Origin: Bacillota bacterium
GTDB taxonomy: Bacteria; Bacillota; Limnochordia; Limnochordales; ZCTH02-B6
Direction: 5' to 3'
NCBI GenBank assembly: GCA_003387805.1
Contig: QGSR01000018.1
Coordinates: 1-13,768, forward strand
Length of the DNA stretch: 13,768 nt
The notes beneath the pieces are model-generated. The model saw only the letters and a program-made list of their open reading frames with translations, had not been told where the DNA came from and searched no databases. The position numbers and the translations under genes are program-made. Shown here piece by piece: positions 1-7,108 of this stretch. Position 1 is the stretch's first letter, and each line of letters starts with the position of its first letter.

Positions 1-380
1 AGACCGCTCAGGGCCAGTCCCCGCTCCACCCGCTCGTCGATCTCCGCCGGGGGCACGCCCAGGTTTTCCGGCCCGAAGGCCAGCTCCTCCTCGACGGTAG
101 CCGCCACCAGCTGGTTGTCGGGATTTTGGAACACGACGCCGACCCGCCGGCGGGCCTCCCAGTTCCAGTCCGGATGGGCCGTGTCCCGGCCCGCGACCAA
201 AACCCGGCCCTCGGTGGGCAGCAGCAGCCCGTTGGCCAGCCGGGCCAGCGTCGACTTGCCCGACCCGTTGCGTCCCACCACCGCCACGAACCGGCCCGCG
301 TCGATTTGAAGGCGGACGCCGGCCAACGCCCGGACGCCGCCGTCCGGATACGTGTAGCCGGCGTCTATAAACTCAAGCAG
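1..380 (-). CDS. ecfA1: EcfA1, ATPase of the energy-coupling factor (ECF) vitamin transporter, 3' end outside window
   Basis: About 126 residues are visible; the rest lies beyond position 1. Motifs, counted from the CTG at 380: an aromatic A-loop (YTYP, residues 9-12), Walker [10 protein letters not shown] (36-44), and a Q-loop [20 protein letters not shown] (84-103), which is typical of EcfA/CbiO proteins. EcfA1 pairs with EcfA2 and the membrane protein EcfT to power uptake of vitamins or metals through exchangeable S subunits. In Bacillus subtilis ecfA1 also follows rplQ, so position supports EcfA1 over EcfA2. The start is uncertain. The frame is the same as that of rplQ after its TGA, and it has no ATG, GTG or TTG before the TTG at 326, which would remove the A-loop. 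CTG at 380 gives a family-like N-terminus ([12 protein letters not shown]); ATC at 392 is the other possibility. A frameshift from a GTG at 402 is also possible. No clear ribosome binding site is seen. Confidence 0.88.
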   Translation of the reverse strand, partial: MLEFIDAGYTYPDGGVRALAGVRLQIDAGRFVAVVGRNGSGKSTLARLANGLLLPTEGRVLVAGRDTAHPDWNWEARRRVGVVFQNPDNQLVAATVEEELAFGPENLGVPPAEIDERVERGLALSG

Positions 381-398
381 AGGATGACGGATGGCCGC

Positions 399-737
399 TC
401 ACACCAGTGCGATGACGGCCATGGGCGCGGCGTCGCCGCGGCGGGGACCGATCTTGACGACGCGGGTGTAGCCGCCGTTGCGATCCGCGTAGTTGGGCGC
501 GACTTCATCGAAAAGCTTCTTGACGACCTTGGGATCCGTCAAGTACGCGGCGGCCTGCCGGCGCGCGTGCAAGTCGCCCCGCTTGCCCAGCGAAATCATC
601 TTCTCCACCACCGGCTGCACCGCCTTGGCTTTGGCCTCGGTGGTGGTCACTTGCCCGTGGTCAAGAATTTGCGTGGCCAAATGACGCAGGAGGGCGCGAC
701 GATGGCTGCTCGTCCGGCCCAGCTTCGCTTGTTTCAT
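399..737 (-). CDS. rplQ: 50S ribosomal protein L17
   Basis: A 112-residue protein of the large subunit, which lies near the peptide exit tunnel in known ribosomes. It begins [18 protein letters not shown] and contains the family signature [20 protein letters not shown] at about residues 43-62. It ends with [16 protein letters not shown], matching the usual C-terminus. It is slightly shorter than the B. subtilis protein (about 120 residues) because the variable stretch before the last third is shorter. The ATG at 737 is preceded by GGAGG at 748-752. The gap from rpoA is 16 bases, the usual alpha-operon arrangement. The stop TGA overlaps a GTG that opens only a ten-codon frame. Confidence 0.98.
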   Translation of the reverse strand: MKQAKLGRTSSHRRALLRHLATQILDHGQVTTTEAKAKAVQPVVEKMISLGKRGDLHARRQAAAYLTDPKVVKKLFDEVAPNYADRNGGYTRVVKIGPRRGDAAPMAVIALV

Positions 738-753
738 GCCCGTAGTCCCTCCT

Positions 754-1695
754 TTACTCCTCCGGCTGGCGCAAGGACAGGCCGAACTCCGCCAGTTTTT
801 CCTTGACTTCCTGCAGCGACTTCTTGCCCAGGTTGCGCACCTTCAGCATGTCGGCCTCGGTCTTCTTCGTCAGCTCTTCCACCGTGTTGATGCCGGCCCG
901 CTTCAGGCAGTTGTAGGAGCGCACCGACAGGTCCAGCTCCTCGATGGTCATGCTGAGGGCGCGGTCTTTGGGCTCCTCGTCCTTCTTGACCAGCACCTCG
1001 AAGTCGTCGGCCGCCTCGGTCAAGTTGACGAAGAGCTGCAAATGCTCAATCAAAATTTTCGCCGCGACGCTGACCGCCTCGTCGGGACGGATGCTGCCGT
1101 CGGTCCACACTTCCAGCACCAGCTGGTCGTAATCCGTCATGTGGCCGACGCGCGTGTCCTTCACCTCGAAGTTGACCTTCTTCACCGGCGAGAAAATGGA
1201 GTCCACCGCGATGACGCCGATAGGCTGGTCGTCCTTCTTGTTGCGTTCGGCCGGCCGCCACCCGCGGCCCGTCTCCACGGTCATTTCCATGGACAGGCGG
1301 CCGCCCTTGTCCAGCGTGGCGATGTGCAGGTCCGGATTGAGGATCTCCACGTCGGGGCCGTGCTCGATGTCGGCCGCGGTGACCGGGCCTTCCCCTTCCG
1401 CTTCCAGCCGCAGCGTCACCGGCTCGGTGCCGTGCATCTTCAGCAGCAGGTCCTTGATGTTGAGCACGATCTCGGTGGTATCCTCCACCACCCCGGGAAT
1501 GGTGGAAAACTCGTGCAGCACCCCATCGATGCGTATAGACGTTACGGCCGCACCCGGAAGGGAGGACAGCAGAATACGGCGCAGCGAGTTGCCCAGCGTA
1601 ATGCCGTAGCCCCGCTCCAGCGGCTGGACAATGAAGCGGCCGCAGTTTTCGCCGCACTCCACCGTCTCAATGCGCGGTTTTTCTATCTCAAGCAT
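754..1695 (-). CDS. rpoA: DNA-directed RNA polymerase subunit alpha
   Basis: A 313-residue alpha subunit, close to the 314 of B. subtilis. The N-terminal domain (about 1-225) dimerises and seeds assembly of beta and beta'; it carries [20 protein letters not shown] near residues 26-45. The C-terminal domain (about 245-307) binds UP-element DNA and activators. Its residues R259, N262, C263, G290 and S293 correspond to E. coli R265, N268, C269, G296 and S299, so DNA contact is intact. I chose the ATG at 1695 because it gives the canonical [10 protein letters not shown] start and AGGAGG lies about 12 bases upstream. An in-frame TTG at 1746 would add 17 residues unlike the family and has no ribosome binding site. 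A 61-base spacer separates it from rpsK. Confidence 0.98.
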   Translation of the reverse strand: MLEIEKPRIETVECGENCGRFIVQPLERGYGITLGNSLRRILLSSLPGAAVTSIRIDGVLHEFSTIPGVVEDTTEIVLNIKDLLLKMHGTEPVTLRLEAEGEGPVTAADIEHGPDVEILNPDLHIATLDKGGRLSMEMTVETGRGWRPAERNKKDDQPIGVIAVDSIFSPVKKVNFEVKDTRVGHMTDYDQLVLEVWTDGSIRPDEAVSVAAKILIEHLQLFVNLTEAADDFEVLVKKDEEPKDRALSMTIEELDLSVRSYNCLKRAGINTVEELTKKTEADMLKVRNLGKKSLQEVKEKLAEFGLSLRQPEE

Positions 1696-1756
1696 GTTCA
1701 ACAGAACCCTCCTCCTGGCAGGCGCCTGGTCCGCAACGGGGTGCAACGTCCGCCCC
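1696..1756 (-). other. rpsK-rpoA spacer, longest gap in the window; rpsD absent
   Basis: This 61-base gap holds the rpoA ribosome binding site (AGGAGG, about 1710-1716) and a perfect 10-base palindrome CAGGCGCCTG at 1719-1728. I see no clear promoter and no terminator with a T-run. Many bacteria carry rpsD (S4) at this point; here it is missing, as in B. subtilis. The palindrome has no loop and may be chance in such G/C-rich DNA. Confidence 0.5.
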
Positions 1757-2152
1757 TCACACGCGCCGGCGCTTCGGCGGCCGGCAGCCGTTGTGCGGAA
1801 TCGGCGTCACGTCCTTGATCAGATTGACCTCCAGTCCCGCCGCCTGCAGCGACCGGATGGCCGCCTCCCGGCCGGACCCGGGGCCCTTGACCCAGACTTC
1901 CACTTCCCGCATGCCGTGCTCCGCGGCTGCGCGCGCCGCCCGTTCCGCGGCCTGCCCCGCGGCGAACGGCGTGCCCTTGCGGGCCCCCTTGAAGCCGGTG
2001 ACACCCGCCGACGCCCAGGAAATCACGTTCCCCTGTTTGTCGGTAATGGTCACAATGGTGTTGTTGAACGTCGACTTGATGTGCGCGATGCCGCTCGGCA
2101 CGTTCTTTCGCTCACGCCGCCGCGGCCTGGAACCTTTTCTCGGTCTCGCCAA
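1757..2152 (-). CDS. rpsK: 30S ribosomal protein S11
   Basis: A 131-residue platform protein of the small subunit; with S7 and S18 it lines the mRNA exit region in known ribosomes. Visible signatures are [16 protein letters not shown] (about 23-38), the middle stretch [20 protein letters not shown], and the C-terminus [16 protein letters not shown]. The start is a TTG at 2152. It is supported by a strong ribosome binding site, GGGGAGG at 2161-2167, eight bases upstream, and by the usual basic N-terminus [16 protein letters not shown]. It lies 15 bases after rpsM. Confidence 0.97.
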   Translation of the reverse strand: MARPRKGSRPRRRERKNVPSGIAHIKSTFNNTIVTITDKQGNVISWASAGVTGFKGARKGTPFAAGQAAERAARAAAEHGMREVEVWVKGPGSGREAAIRSLQAAGLEVNLIKDVTPIPHNGCRPPKRRRV

Positions 2153-2160
2153 GCGAACCG

Positions 2161-2167
2161 CCTCCCC
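2161..2167 (-). promoter_or_regulatory. Ribosome binding site fixing the TTG start of rpsK
   Basis: GGGGAGG on the minus strand lies eight bases before the TTG at 2152. No ATG or GTG start occurs between it and the conserved S11 coding region, so it supports real TTG initiation. Confidence 0.8.
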
Positions 2168-2539
2168 TTACTTCTTCTTCTTTCCGCCCACGGTACGCCG
2201 CGGACCCTTGCGGGTGCGCGCGTTGGTGCGCGTCCTCTGGCCGCGCACGGGCAAACCGCGGCGGTGGCGCAAGCCCCGGTAGCAGCCGATGTCCATCAGC
2301 CGCTTGATGTCCATCTGCACGCGGCGACGCAAGTCGCCTTCCACCTCGTAGTTGGCGGCGATAAAATCGCGCAGACGGTTGGCTTCCTCCTCGGTCAAGT
2401 CCCGCACCTTCGTGTCGGGATCCACGCCCGTCGCCCGAAGAATCTCCTCGGCGCGGGAACGGCCAATGCCGTAAATGTACGTCAGCCCAATGACGACCCG
2501 CTTGTCGCGGGGCAAGTCGACGCCGGCAATTCTCGCCAT
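2168..2539 (-). CDS. rpsM: 30S ribosomal protein S13
   Basis: A 123-residue protein of the small-subunit head, which contacts the P-site tRNA and L5 across the subunit bridge in known structures. It starts [20 protein letters not shown], continues with the helix-turn [14 protein letters not shown], and ends with the conserved basic run [20 protein letters not shown] followed by a lysine-rich tail. The ATG at 2539 has GGGGGTGA upstream. It lies 13 bases after rpmJ. The protein is complete and typical in length. Confidence 0.98.
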   Translation of the reverse strand: MARIAGVDLPRDKRVVIGLTYIYGIGRSRAEEILRATGVDPDTKVRDLTEEEANRLRDFIAANYEVEGDLRRRVQMDIKRLMDIGCYRGLRHRRGLPVRGQRTRTNARTRKGPRRTVGGKKKK

Positions 2540-2552
2540 CGTCCGTCACCCC

Positions 2553-2666
2553 CTAGCCCTGCTTCTGCTTGTGTTTCGGGTTCTCGCAAATCACCATCAC
2601 CCGGCCGTGGCGGCGGATGATCTTGCACTTCTCGCACATGCGCTTCACCGAAGGACGCACTTTCAT
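2553..2666 (-). CDS. rpmJ: 50S ribosomal protein L36, zinc-binding (C+) form
   Basis: A 37-residue protein that I translated directly. It reads [20 protein letters not shown] and then [17 protein letters not shown]. The zinc ligands C11, C14, C27 and H32 are all present, so this is the C+ form, the type that zinc-starved bacteria may swap for a cysteine-free paralog. The ATG at 2666 follows GGAGG with nine bases between. The gap to infA is 31 bases and to rpsM 13 bases. infA-rpmJ-rpsM is the standard order in Bacillota. Confidence 0.97.
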   Translation of the reverse strand: MKVRPSVKRMCEKCKIIRRHGRVMVICENPKHKQKQG

Positions 2667-2697
2667 CGCCGTAATCCTCCTCAAAAGCCGTACAGGC

Positions 2698-2916
2698 TTA
2701 ACGCTTGCGGTACGTGATCCGGCCCCTGGACAGATCGTAAGGCGACAGCTCCACCGTCACCCGGTCGCCGGGCAAAATGCGAATGAAGTGCATCCGCATC
2801 TTGCCGGAGATGTGACAGAGGACCACGTGCCCGTTGTCCAGCTCCACGCGGAACATGGCGTTGGGCAGCGCCTCCGTCACCGTGCCTTCCATTTCAATCA
2901 TGTCGTCTCTTGCCAT
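2698..2916 (-). CDS. infA: Translation initiation factor IF-1
   Basis: A 72-residue single OB-fold protein that binds the A site of the 30S subunit during initiation. The whole length matches the family: [20 protein letters not shown] at the start, then [20 protein letters not shown], and the end [18 protein letters not shown]. The ATG at 2916 lies four bases after the stop of the KOW gene, and its ribosome binding site GGAGG sits inside the last codons of that gene, so the two are probably translated together. Length and start are typical. Confidence 0.99.
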   Translation of the reverse strand: MARDDMIEMEGTVTEALPNAMFRVELDNGHVVLCHISGKMRMHFIRILPGDRVTVELSPYDLSRGRITYRKR

Positions 2917-2920
2917 CGGG

Positions 2921-3202
2921 TCAGCCCGCCTCCTTCAGCTTGGCCACGAGGACCGAGAGCGCCGCCCGGACTTCGGCGTCGTCCGCCGTCTCGCCCCGCC
3001 TCCATTTGGTGCCCAGCTCGTCGGCCACCAGCGAATGCGGCTGCAAGTGCCGCGGGTTTTTCCGTTTCGGCTTGGCCACGGACCGACCCTCTCCGTCGAC
3101 GACCAGCACGAAGCCGTCATCCAGCACCCGGTACACCAGCATCGGCTTGCCTCGATCCCGTCCGGCTTTGGAAGTGACCAGCCTGCCAGGTTCCAGTTGC
3201 AT
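2921..3202 (-). CDS. Small KOW-domain RNA-binding protein (L14e/L6e/L27e-like)
   Basis: A 93-residue protein. Its N-terminal half looks like a KOW/SH3-like barrel: [20 protein letters not shown] at 5-24 holds the KOW-type G-R-x-x-G-K turn, followed by the strands [18 protein letters not shown] basic stretch [15 protein letters not shown] (43-57) suggests RNA contact. The C-terminal 30 residues look helical. Genes of this type sit between map and infA in many Bacillota (ybzG in B. subtilis, as I recall) and are annotated as relatives of archaeal/eukaryotic ribosomal proteins L14e/L6e/L27e. Their function is not established. I chose the ATG at 3202, which gives the family N-terminus and has GGGAG upstream; a longer frame reaching into map is spurious. 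It starts 20 bases after map and ends four bases before infA. Confidence 0.88.
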   Translation of the reverse strand: MQLEPGRLVTSKAGRDRGKPMLVYRVLDDGFVLVVDGEGRSVAKPKRKNPRHLQPHSLVADELGTKWRRGETADDAEVRAALSVLVAKLKEAG

Positions 3203-3222
3203 GCCGTCTCCCGCCCGCCGTG

Positions 3223-3969
3223 TCAAACTACCGTCAGAATCTCCGCTTGCCCTTCGCGCACCGCCACGGTGTGCTCGAAGTGGGCCGACAAGCTGCCGTC
3301 CGCCGTCACCGCCGTCCAGTTGTCCTCCAAAATGCGCACGTCGTCGCCGCCCGCGTTGACCATCGGCTCGATGGCCAGCGTCATCCCTTCCTTCAGCTTC
3401 GGCCCCCGGCCGGGCCGGCCGAAGTTGGGGATTTGCGGCGCCTCGTGCATGCTGCGCCCGATGCCGTGGCCGACGAAGCTCTTCACCACCGAGAAGCCCG
3501 CGGCCTCCACGTGCGACTGCACCGCGTGGCCGATGTCGGACAGCCGGTTGCCCGCCACCGCTTGCTCGATGGCCTTCATCAGCGACTCCTCGGTCACCCG
3601 CAAAAGCTTCTGCGCGAGCTCCGACACCTGGCCTACCGGGTAGGTCCAGGCCGAGTCGCCGCAGAAGCCGTCGACGAACGCGCCGATGTCCACCGCGATG
3701 ATGTCGCCTTCCTCCAGCACCCTCGGTCCCGGAATGCCGTGCACCACTTCGTCGTTGACGCTGGTGCACACGTGGGCCGGGTAGCCGTGGTAGCCTTTGA
3801 AGGCGGACACGGCGCCGACGCGCTGGAAAAACTCCGCTACCCAGCGGTCGATGTCGGCCGTCGTGATCCCCGGGCGCAGCCGCTCCCGCACGATTTCGTG
3901 GGCCTGGGCCACCACCCGCCCCGCCTTGCGCATGGCGGCGATCTCCGACTCCGACTTCAAAATAATCAA
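3223..3969 (-). CDS. map: Methionine aminopeptidase, type I
   Basis: A 248-residue enzyme that removes the initiator methionine from new proteins, the same length as B. subtilis Map. The five metal ligands of the pita-bread fold are visible: D94, D105, H168, E201 and E232. The substrate-site H77 (VVHG) is also present. Signatures include VNDEVVHGIPG, SFVGHGIGRSMHEAP and LAIEPM. The start is the TTG at 3969, giving the family N-terminus MIILKSESEIAAMRKAG. This TTG overlaps the adk stop as TTGA, and no purine-rich ribosome binding site of normal quality precedes it, so it probably depends on ribosomes finishing adk. A longer frame up to 4245 lies inside adk and does not resemble Map. Confidence 0.97.
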   Translation of the reverse strand: MIILKSESEIAAMRKAGRVVAQAHEIVRERLRPGITTADIDRWVAEFFQRVGAVSAFKGYHGYPAHVCTSVNDEVVHGIPGPRVLEEGDIIAVDIGAFVDGFCGDSAWTYPVGQVSELAQKLLRVTEESLMKAIEQAVAGNRLSDIGHAVQSHVEAAGFSVVKSFVGHGIGRSMHEAPQIPNFGRPGRGPKLKEGMTLAIEPMVNAGGDDVRILEDNWTAVTADGSLSAHFEHTVAVREGQAEILTVV

Positions 3970-4640
3970 GGCGCGTCGCCCGCCCGCCCGTCCAGGCCGA
4001 AGGGCCGCAGGCTCTCGAGGATGTCGGCCAGCACTTCGGGCACGTCCCGGCCGCCGTCCACGGTGACCAGCCTGTTTTCGGCCCGATAAAATTCTACCAC
4101 GGGATGGGTCTGATCCATATATACCTGCAGCCGCCGCCGCGCGGTCTCCTCGGTGTCGTCGGGCCGCTGAACCAACGGCCCGCCGCACTGCGAGCACCGG
4201 CCCGCCTCCACCTCCGGGGCCCCTGCCCCGTACGTGGCGCCGCACTGCGAGCAGACGCGCCGGCCGGCGATGCGGCGAATGGCTTCCTCCTGGTCCACGT
4301 CGATAAACACCGCGGCGTCGATGGGTTTGCCCGCCGCGGCCAGCGTGTCCCGCAGCGCCTCGGCCTGAGGCACCGTGCGGGGAAAGCCGTCGAGAATAAA
4401 CCCGTCCCGGGCGTCGGGCTGGCTCAGCCGCTGTTCCACCAGAGCCACCGTCAAGCTGTCGGGCACCAGCTCCCCGCGCTCGACGTACTCTTTGACCTGG
4501 CGCCCCAGCTCCGTGTCGGACTGCAGCGCCTCCCGAAACATGTCACCCGTGGAAATACGGGGAATGCCCAGCTCCTTCGCCAGCAAGTCCGCCTGGGTCC
4601 CCTTGCCGGCGCCGGGCAGCCCCAGCATTACGAGCCGCAC
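3966..4640 (-). CDS. adk: Adenylate kinase, zinc-type LID
   Basis: A 224-residue long-form enzyme that interconverts AMP plus ATP with two ADP. Walker A is GLPGAGKGT (7-15), the AMP-binding signature is FILDGFPRT (81-89), and LID arginines follow. The LID carries four cysteines, C130, C133, C149 and C152, matching the structural zinc site of Geobacillus-type enzymes (C130, C133, C150, C153). The stretch between the two cysteine pairs (GATYGAGAPEVEAGR) is one residue shorter than usual and lacks the common H..F.PP residues. The start is a GTG at 4640 with GGAGG eight bases upstream. The C-terminus extends slightly beyond the normal end (GLDGRAGDAP). It lies 25 bases after secY, the usual arrangement. 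Confidence 0.98.
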   Translation of the reverse strand: MRLVMLGLPGAGKGTQADLLAKELGIPRISTGDMFREALQSDTELGRQVKEYVERGELVPDSLTVALVEQRLSQPDARDGFILDGFPRTVPQAEALRDTLAAAGKPIDAAVFIDVDQEEAIRRIAGRRVCSQCGATYGAGAPEVEAGRCSQCGGPLVQRPDDTEETARRRLQVYMDQTHPVVEFYRAENRLVTVDGGRDVPEVLADILESLRPFGLDGRAGDAP

Positions 4641-4665
4641 GCCAACGCCTCCATCCGCTTCCGGC

Positions 4666-5937
4666 CTACTTCAAGAAGCCTTCGTAGTGGCGCATGAGCA
4701 GCTGCGCCTCCATCTGCTTCATCGTGTCCAGCGCCACGCCCACCACGATCAGCAAGCCCGTGCCGCCGAAGTACAGGAACGTGGTCGGCATGTTGGTAAT
4801 GGCCGCCATCACGTACGGCATGACCGCGATGAAGCCCAGGAACAGAGCGCCCGCCAGCGTCAGCCGGCTCAGCACGCGATCCAGGTACTGCGCGGTGGGC
4901 TTGCCGGGCCGCAGCCCCGGGATGAAGCCGCCGTACTTCCGCATGTTGTCGGCGACGTCGACCGGATTCCACGTCACCGCGGTGTAGAAGTACGTGAAGA
5001 AGATGACCATCACGAAGTACAGTAAATTGTACCCAAGGGTGCCAATCCCTATCACGCGTTCCACCCACGGCGCGATGCCCGGGATGAACTGCGCCAGCGT
5101 CAGCGGGAACATCAGCACCGACGACGCGAAGATGACCGGGATGACGCCGGCCTGGTTCACCTTCATCGGGATGTGGGTGGACTGACCGCCGTACATGCGC
5201 CGGCCCACCACCCGCTTGGCGTACTGCACCGGCACCCGCCGCTCGCCCTGCTGCACCATGATGATGGCCATAATGACCAGCAGACCGGCCACCGCGAAGA
5301 ACAGCAGGCTGAACGGGTTGACGCCGCCCTCGCCCAGGGCCCGGAAAATGTTGACGGTGCCCACGGGCACGCCGGCCACGATACCCGCGAAAATCAGCAG
5401 CGAGATGCCGTTGCCGATGCCGTGCTCGGTAATCTTCTCGCCCAGCCACATCAGGAACGTGGAGCCGGCCGTCAGCGTCAGCACGATGGTGACGAACGTG
5501 AACGCGTCGGTGCGCGCCAAAACGCCCCAGTTGTAGGCCAGGCTGGTGACGCCGATGGACTGGATGATACCCAGCGCCACGGTGCCGTAGCGGGTGTACT
5601 CCTGAATCTTCTTCCGGCCCTCGGGGCCTTCTTTCGCCAATTCCTCCAGCTTAGGTATGACAATCGTCAACAGCTGCAGAATAATGGACGCGGTGATGTA
5701 CGGCTGCACGCCCAGAGCGAACACCGTAAAGCGCCCCAAGGCGCCGCCCGAGAACAGATTCAGAAACCCGAAAATGCCGCCGCCTTCGACACCGAGCTGC
5801 GCGGCCAGACCCGCAGCGTCCACGCCGGGCACCGGCACGAAGGAGCCGATGCGAAACACGACGAGAAGCCCCATCGTGTAGAGGAGCTTCCGGCGAAGGT
5901 CCGGGATGCGCAGCGCGTTTTTCAGCGCTTCCAGCAC
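4666..5937 (-). CDS. secY: Protein translocase subunit SecY
   Basis: A 423-residue membrane protein that forms the pore of the Sec channel with SecE and SecG. Ten hydrophobic segments are expected and can be followed; the first is about 17-35. The plug-region sequence IFGFLNLFSGGAL (55-67) follows. Further signatures are GVQPYITASIILQLL (76-90), the cytoplasmic loop segment FIPGLRPGKPTAQYLDRVL, which takes part in SecA and ribosome binding, and the C-terminus LLMRHYEGFLK. The start is a GTG at 5937, directly next to the TAG stop of rplO (TAGGTG), with GAGGTGAT upstream inside rplO. Location at the end of the spc genes, before adk, is standard. Confidence 0.99.
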   Translation of the reverse strand: MLEALKNALRIPDLRRKLLYTMGLLVVFRIGSFVPVPGVDAAGLAAQLGVEGGGIFGFLNLFSGGALGRFTVFALGVQPYITASIILQLLTIVIPKLEELAKEGPEGRKKIQEYTRYGTVALGIIQSIGVTSLAYNWGVLARTDAFTFVTIVLTLTAGSTFLMWLGEKITEHGIGNGISLLIFAGIVAGVPVGTVNIFRALGEGGVNPFSLLFFAVAGLLVIMAIIMVQQGERRVPVQYAKRVVGRRMYGGQSTHIPMKVNQAGVIPVIFASSVLMFPLTLAQFIPGIAPWVERVIGIGTLGYNLLYFVMVIFFTYFYTAVTWNPVDVADNMRKYGGFIPGLRPGKPTAQYLDRVLSRLTLAGALFLGFIAVMPYVMAAITNMPTTFLYFGGTGLLIVVGVALDTMKQMEAQLLMRHYEGFLK

Positions 5938-6381
5938 CTAGATCACCTCGATGTTTCCGCCGGCGGCCCGAATCTTCTCCGCGGCGGCTCGGCTGAAGGC
6001 GTGCACGCGCACCGTCAGCGGACGCGTAATCTCGCCGTTCCCCAAAATCTTGATGCCCGCCTTCGCGTCCCGCACAACGCGCGTCTCCAGCAGCAGTTCC
6101 GGCGTCACCACCGTGTTGGGCTCGAAGCGGTTCAGCTTCTCCACGTTGACGGTGGCGTACTCGCGCTTAAAGGGCGCGTTGGTAAAGCCCCGCTTGGGCA
6201 GACGCCGCTGCAGCGGCGTCTGGCCGCCCTCGAAACCCGGGCCCTTGCCGCCGCCCGCGCGGGCGCCCTGGCCCTTCTGGCCCCGGCCCGACGTCTTGCC
6301 CAGGCCCGAGCCGATGCCGCGCCCGACTCGCTTGGCTTTCCGGCGCGCGCCGGCCGGCGGCCGCAATTCGTGCAGCTTCAT
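5938..6381 (-). CDS. rplO: 50S ribosomal protein L15
   Basis: A 147-residue protein that assembles early to mid large-subunit structure. The glycine- and arginine-rich N-terminal tail threads into 23S rRNA and is typical: [20 protein letters not shown], then [18 protein letters not shown]. The mid-region signature [18 protein letters not shown] (about 49-66) is present, and the C-terminal half ends in [16 protein letters not shown]. The ATG at 6381 lies one base after the rpmD stop, with GGAGG inside the end of rpmD, suggesting coupled translation. The stop TAG touches the GTG of secY. Confidence 0.98.
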   Translation of the reverse strand: MKLHELRPPAGARRKAKRVGRGIGSGLGKTSGRGQKGQGARAGGGKGPGFEGGQTPLQRRLPKRGFTNAPFKREYATVNVEKLNRFEPNTVVTPELLLETRVVRDAKAGIKILGNGEITRPLTVRVHAFSRAAAEKIRAAGGNIEVI

Positions 6382-6382
6382 C

Positions 6383-6565
6383 TCAGATTTCCTCCACTTC
6401 GACCAGGTGGCGCACCTTGAAGATCATCCCGCGAATGGTGGGATTGTCCTCGTGCACCACGGTGTGGTTGAGACGCCGCAGTCCCAGCGCGCGAATCGTG
6501 TCCTTCTGGTCCTGCTGACGACCGATCGCGCTTCTTTTCCACGTGATCTTCAACTGCCCGGCCAT
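6383..6565 (-). CDS. rpmD: 50S ribosomal protein L30
   Basis: A 60-residue protein from the ATG at 6565 ([20 protein letters not shown]). L30 is small and binds 23S rRNA; signatures are [20 protein letters not shown] and the end [19 protein letters not shown] one codon upstream (6568) is also in frame. The ribosome binding site AAGGGGG at 6573-6579 is seven bases from the ATG but only four from the GTG, so I prefer the ATG. The gap from rpsE is short (12 bases) and rplO starts one base after the stop. Confidence 0.96.
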   Translation of the reverse strand: MAGQLKITWKRSAIGRQQDQKDTIRALGLRRLNHTVVHEDNPTIRGMIFKVRHLVEVEEI

Positions 6566-6572
6566 CACCAGT

Positions 6573-6579
6573 CCCCCTT
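6573..6579 (-). promoter_or_regulatory. Ribosome binding site deciding the rpmD start
   Basis: AAGGGGG on the minus strand. Spacing is seven bases to the ATG at 6565 and four to the GTG at 6568, so it favours the ATG. Confidence 0.65.
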
Positions 6580-7084
6580 AACCCACGATCTCCTCGACGG
6601 CCTTGCCGCGCAGCGCGGCGACCTGCTCCGCCGTGCGCATCTCCCGCAGCGCCTTGAGCGTGGCCCGCACCACGTTGGTGGGGTTGTTGGAGCCCAACGA
6701 CTTGGTCAGCACGTCGCGCACGCCGGCCAGCTCCAGGACCGCCCGCACCGGGCCGCCCGCGATGATGCCCGTACCGGGCGAAGCGGGCTTCAAAAACACC
6801 TTGGCGCCGCTGAAGCGCGTCGTAATCTCGTGCGGGATGGTCGTCCCCACCAACGGCACGTCAATCATGTTCTTGCGGGCGGACTCCACGGCTTTCCGAA
6901 TCGCGCCGGCCACCTCGCGAGACTTGCCCAGTCCCGCACCGACCTTTCCGGCGCCGTCGCCGACCACCACCAGCGCGGAGAACCGCCGCGTCCGGCCGCC
7001 TTTGACCACTTTCGACACGGGATTAATCCAAACGACCCGCTCTTCAAGCTCCGGCTGGGCGTCCCGCCTCGAACGCTGTTCCAC
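6578..7084 (-). CDS. rpsE: 30S ribosomal protein S5
   Basis: A 168-residue protein near the mRNA entry site, important for decoding accuracy in known ribosomes. The N-terminal double-stranded-RNA-binding-like domain reads [20 protein letters not shown] and then [20 protein letters not shown]. The C-terminal domain carries [20 protein letters not shown]. The start is a GTG at 7084 with GGGGGTG upstream. The N-terminal tail before the first conserved strand is short (about 15 residues), as in other Bacillota. It lies 24 bases after rplR. Confidence 0.98.
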   Translation of the reverse strand: MEQRSRRDAQPELEERVVWINPVSKVVKGGRTRRFSALVVVGDGAGKVGAGLGKSREVAGAIRKAVESARKNMIDVPLVGTTIPHEITTRFSGAKVFLKPASPGTGIIAGGPVRAVLELAGVRDVLTKSLGSNNPTNVVRATLKALREMRTAEQVAALRGKAVEEIVG

Positions 7085-7108
7085 GGGTCCGCACCCCCTC
7101 TCCCGAAC

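Noticed and set aside
1719..1728. Palindrome CAGGCGCCTG in the rpsK-rpoA spacer as an operator or terminator
   Set aside because: It has no loop or T-run, and palindromes of this size are expected by chance in such G/C-rich DNA.
1696..1746. Longer rpoA start (TTG at 1746)
   Set aside because: It adds residues unlike the family and has no ribosome binding site, while the ATG at 1695 has both family match and AGGAGG.
3970..4245. Longer start for map inside adk
   Set aside because: The upstream extension is an alternate frame of adk and does not resemble Map; the TTG at 3969 gives the family length and N-terminus.
4628..5449. 273-codon minus-strand frame overlapping secY
   Set aside because: It is a different reading frame of the secY region, rich in R, G and H, while secY in the correct frame matches the family throughout.
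5173..6420. 415-codon open frame on the plus strand
   Set aside because: It is antisense to secY and rplO; the repeated H/Q/R-rich composition is not that of a real protein.
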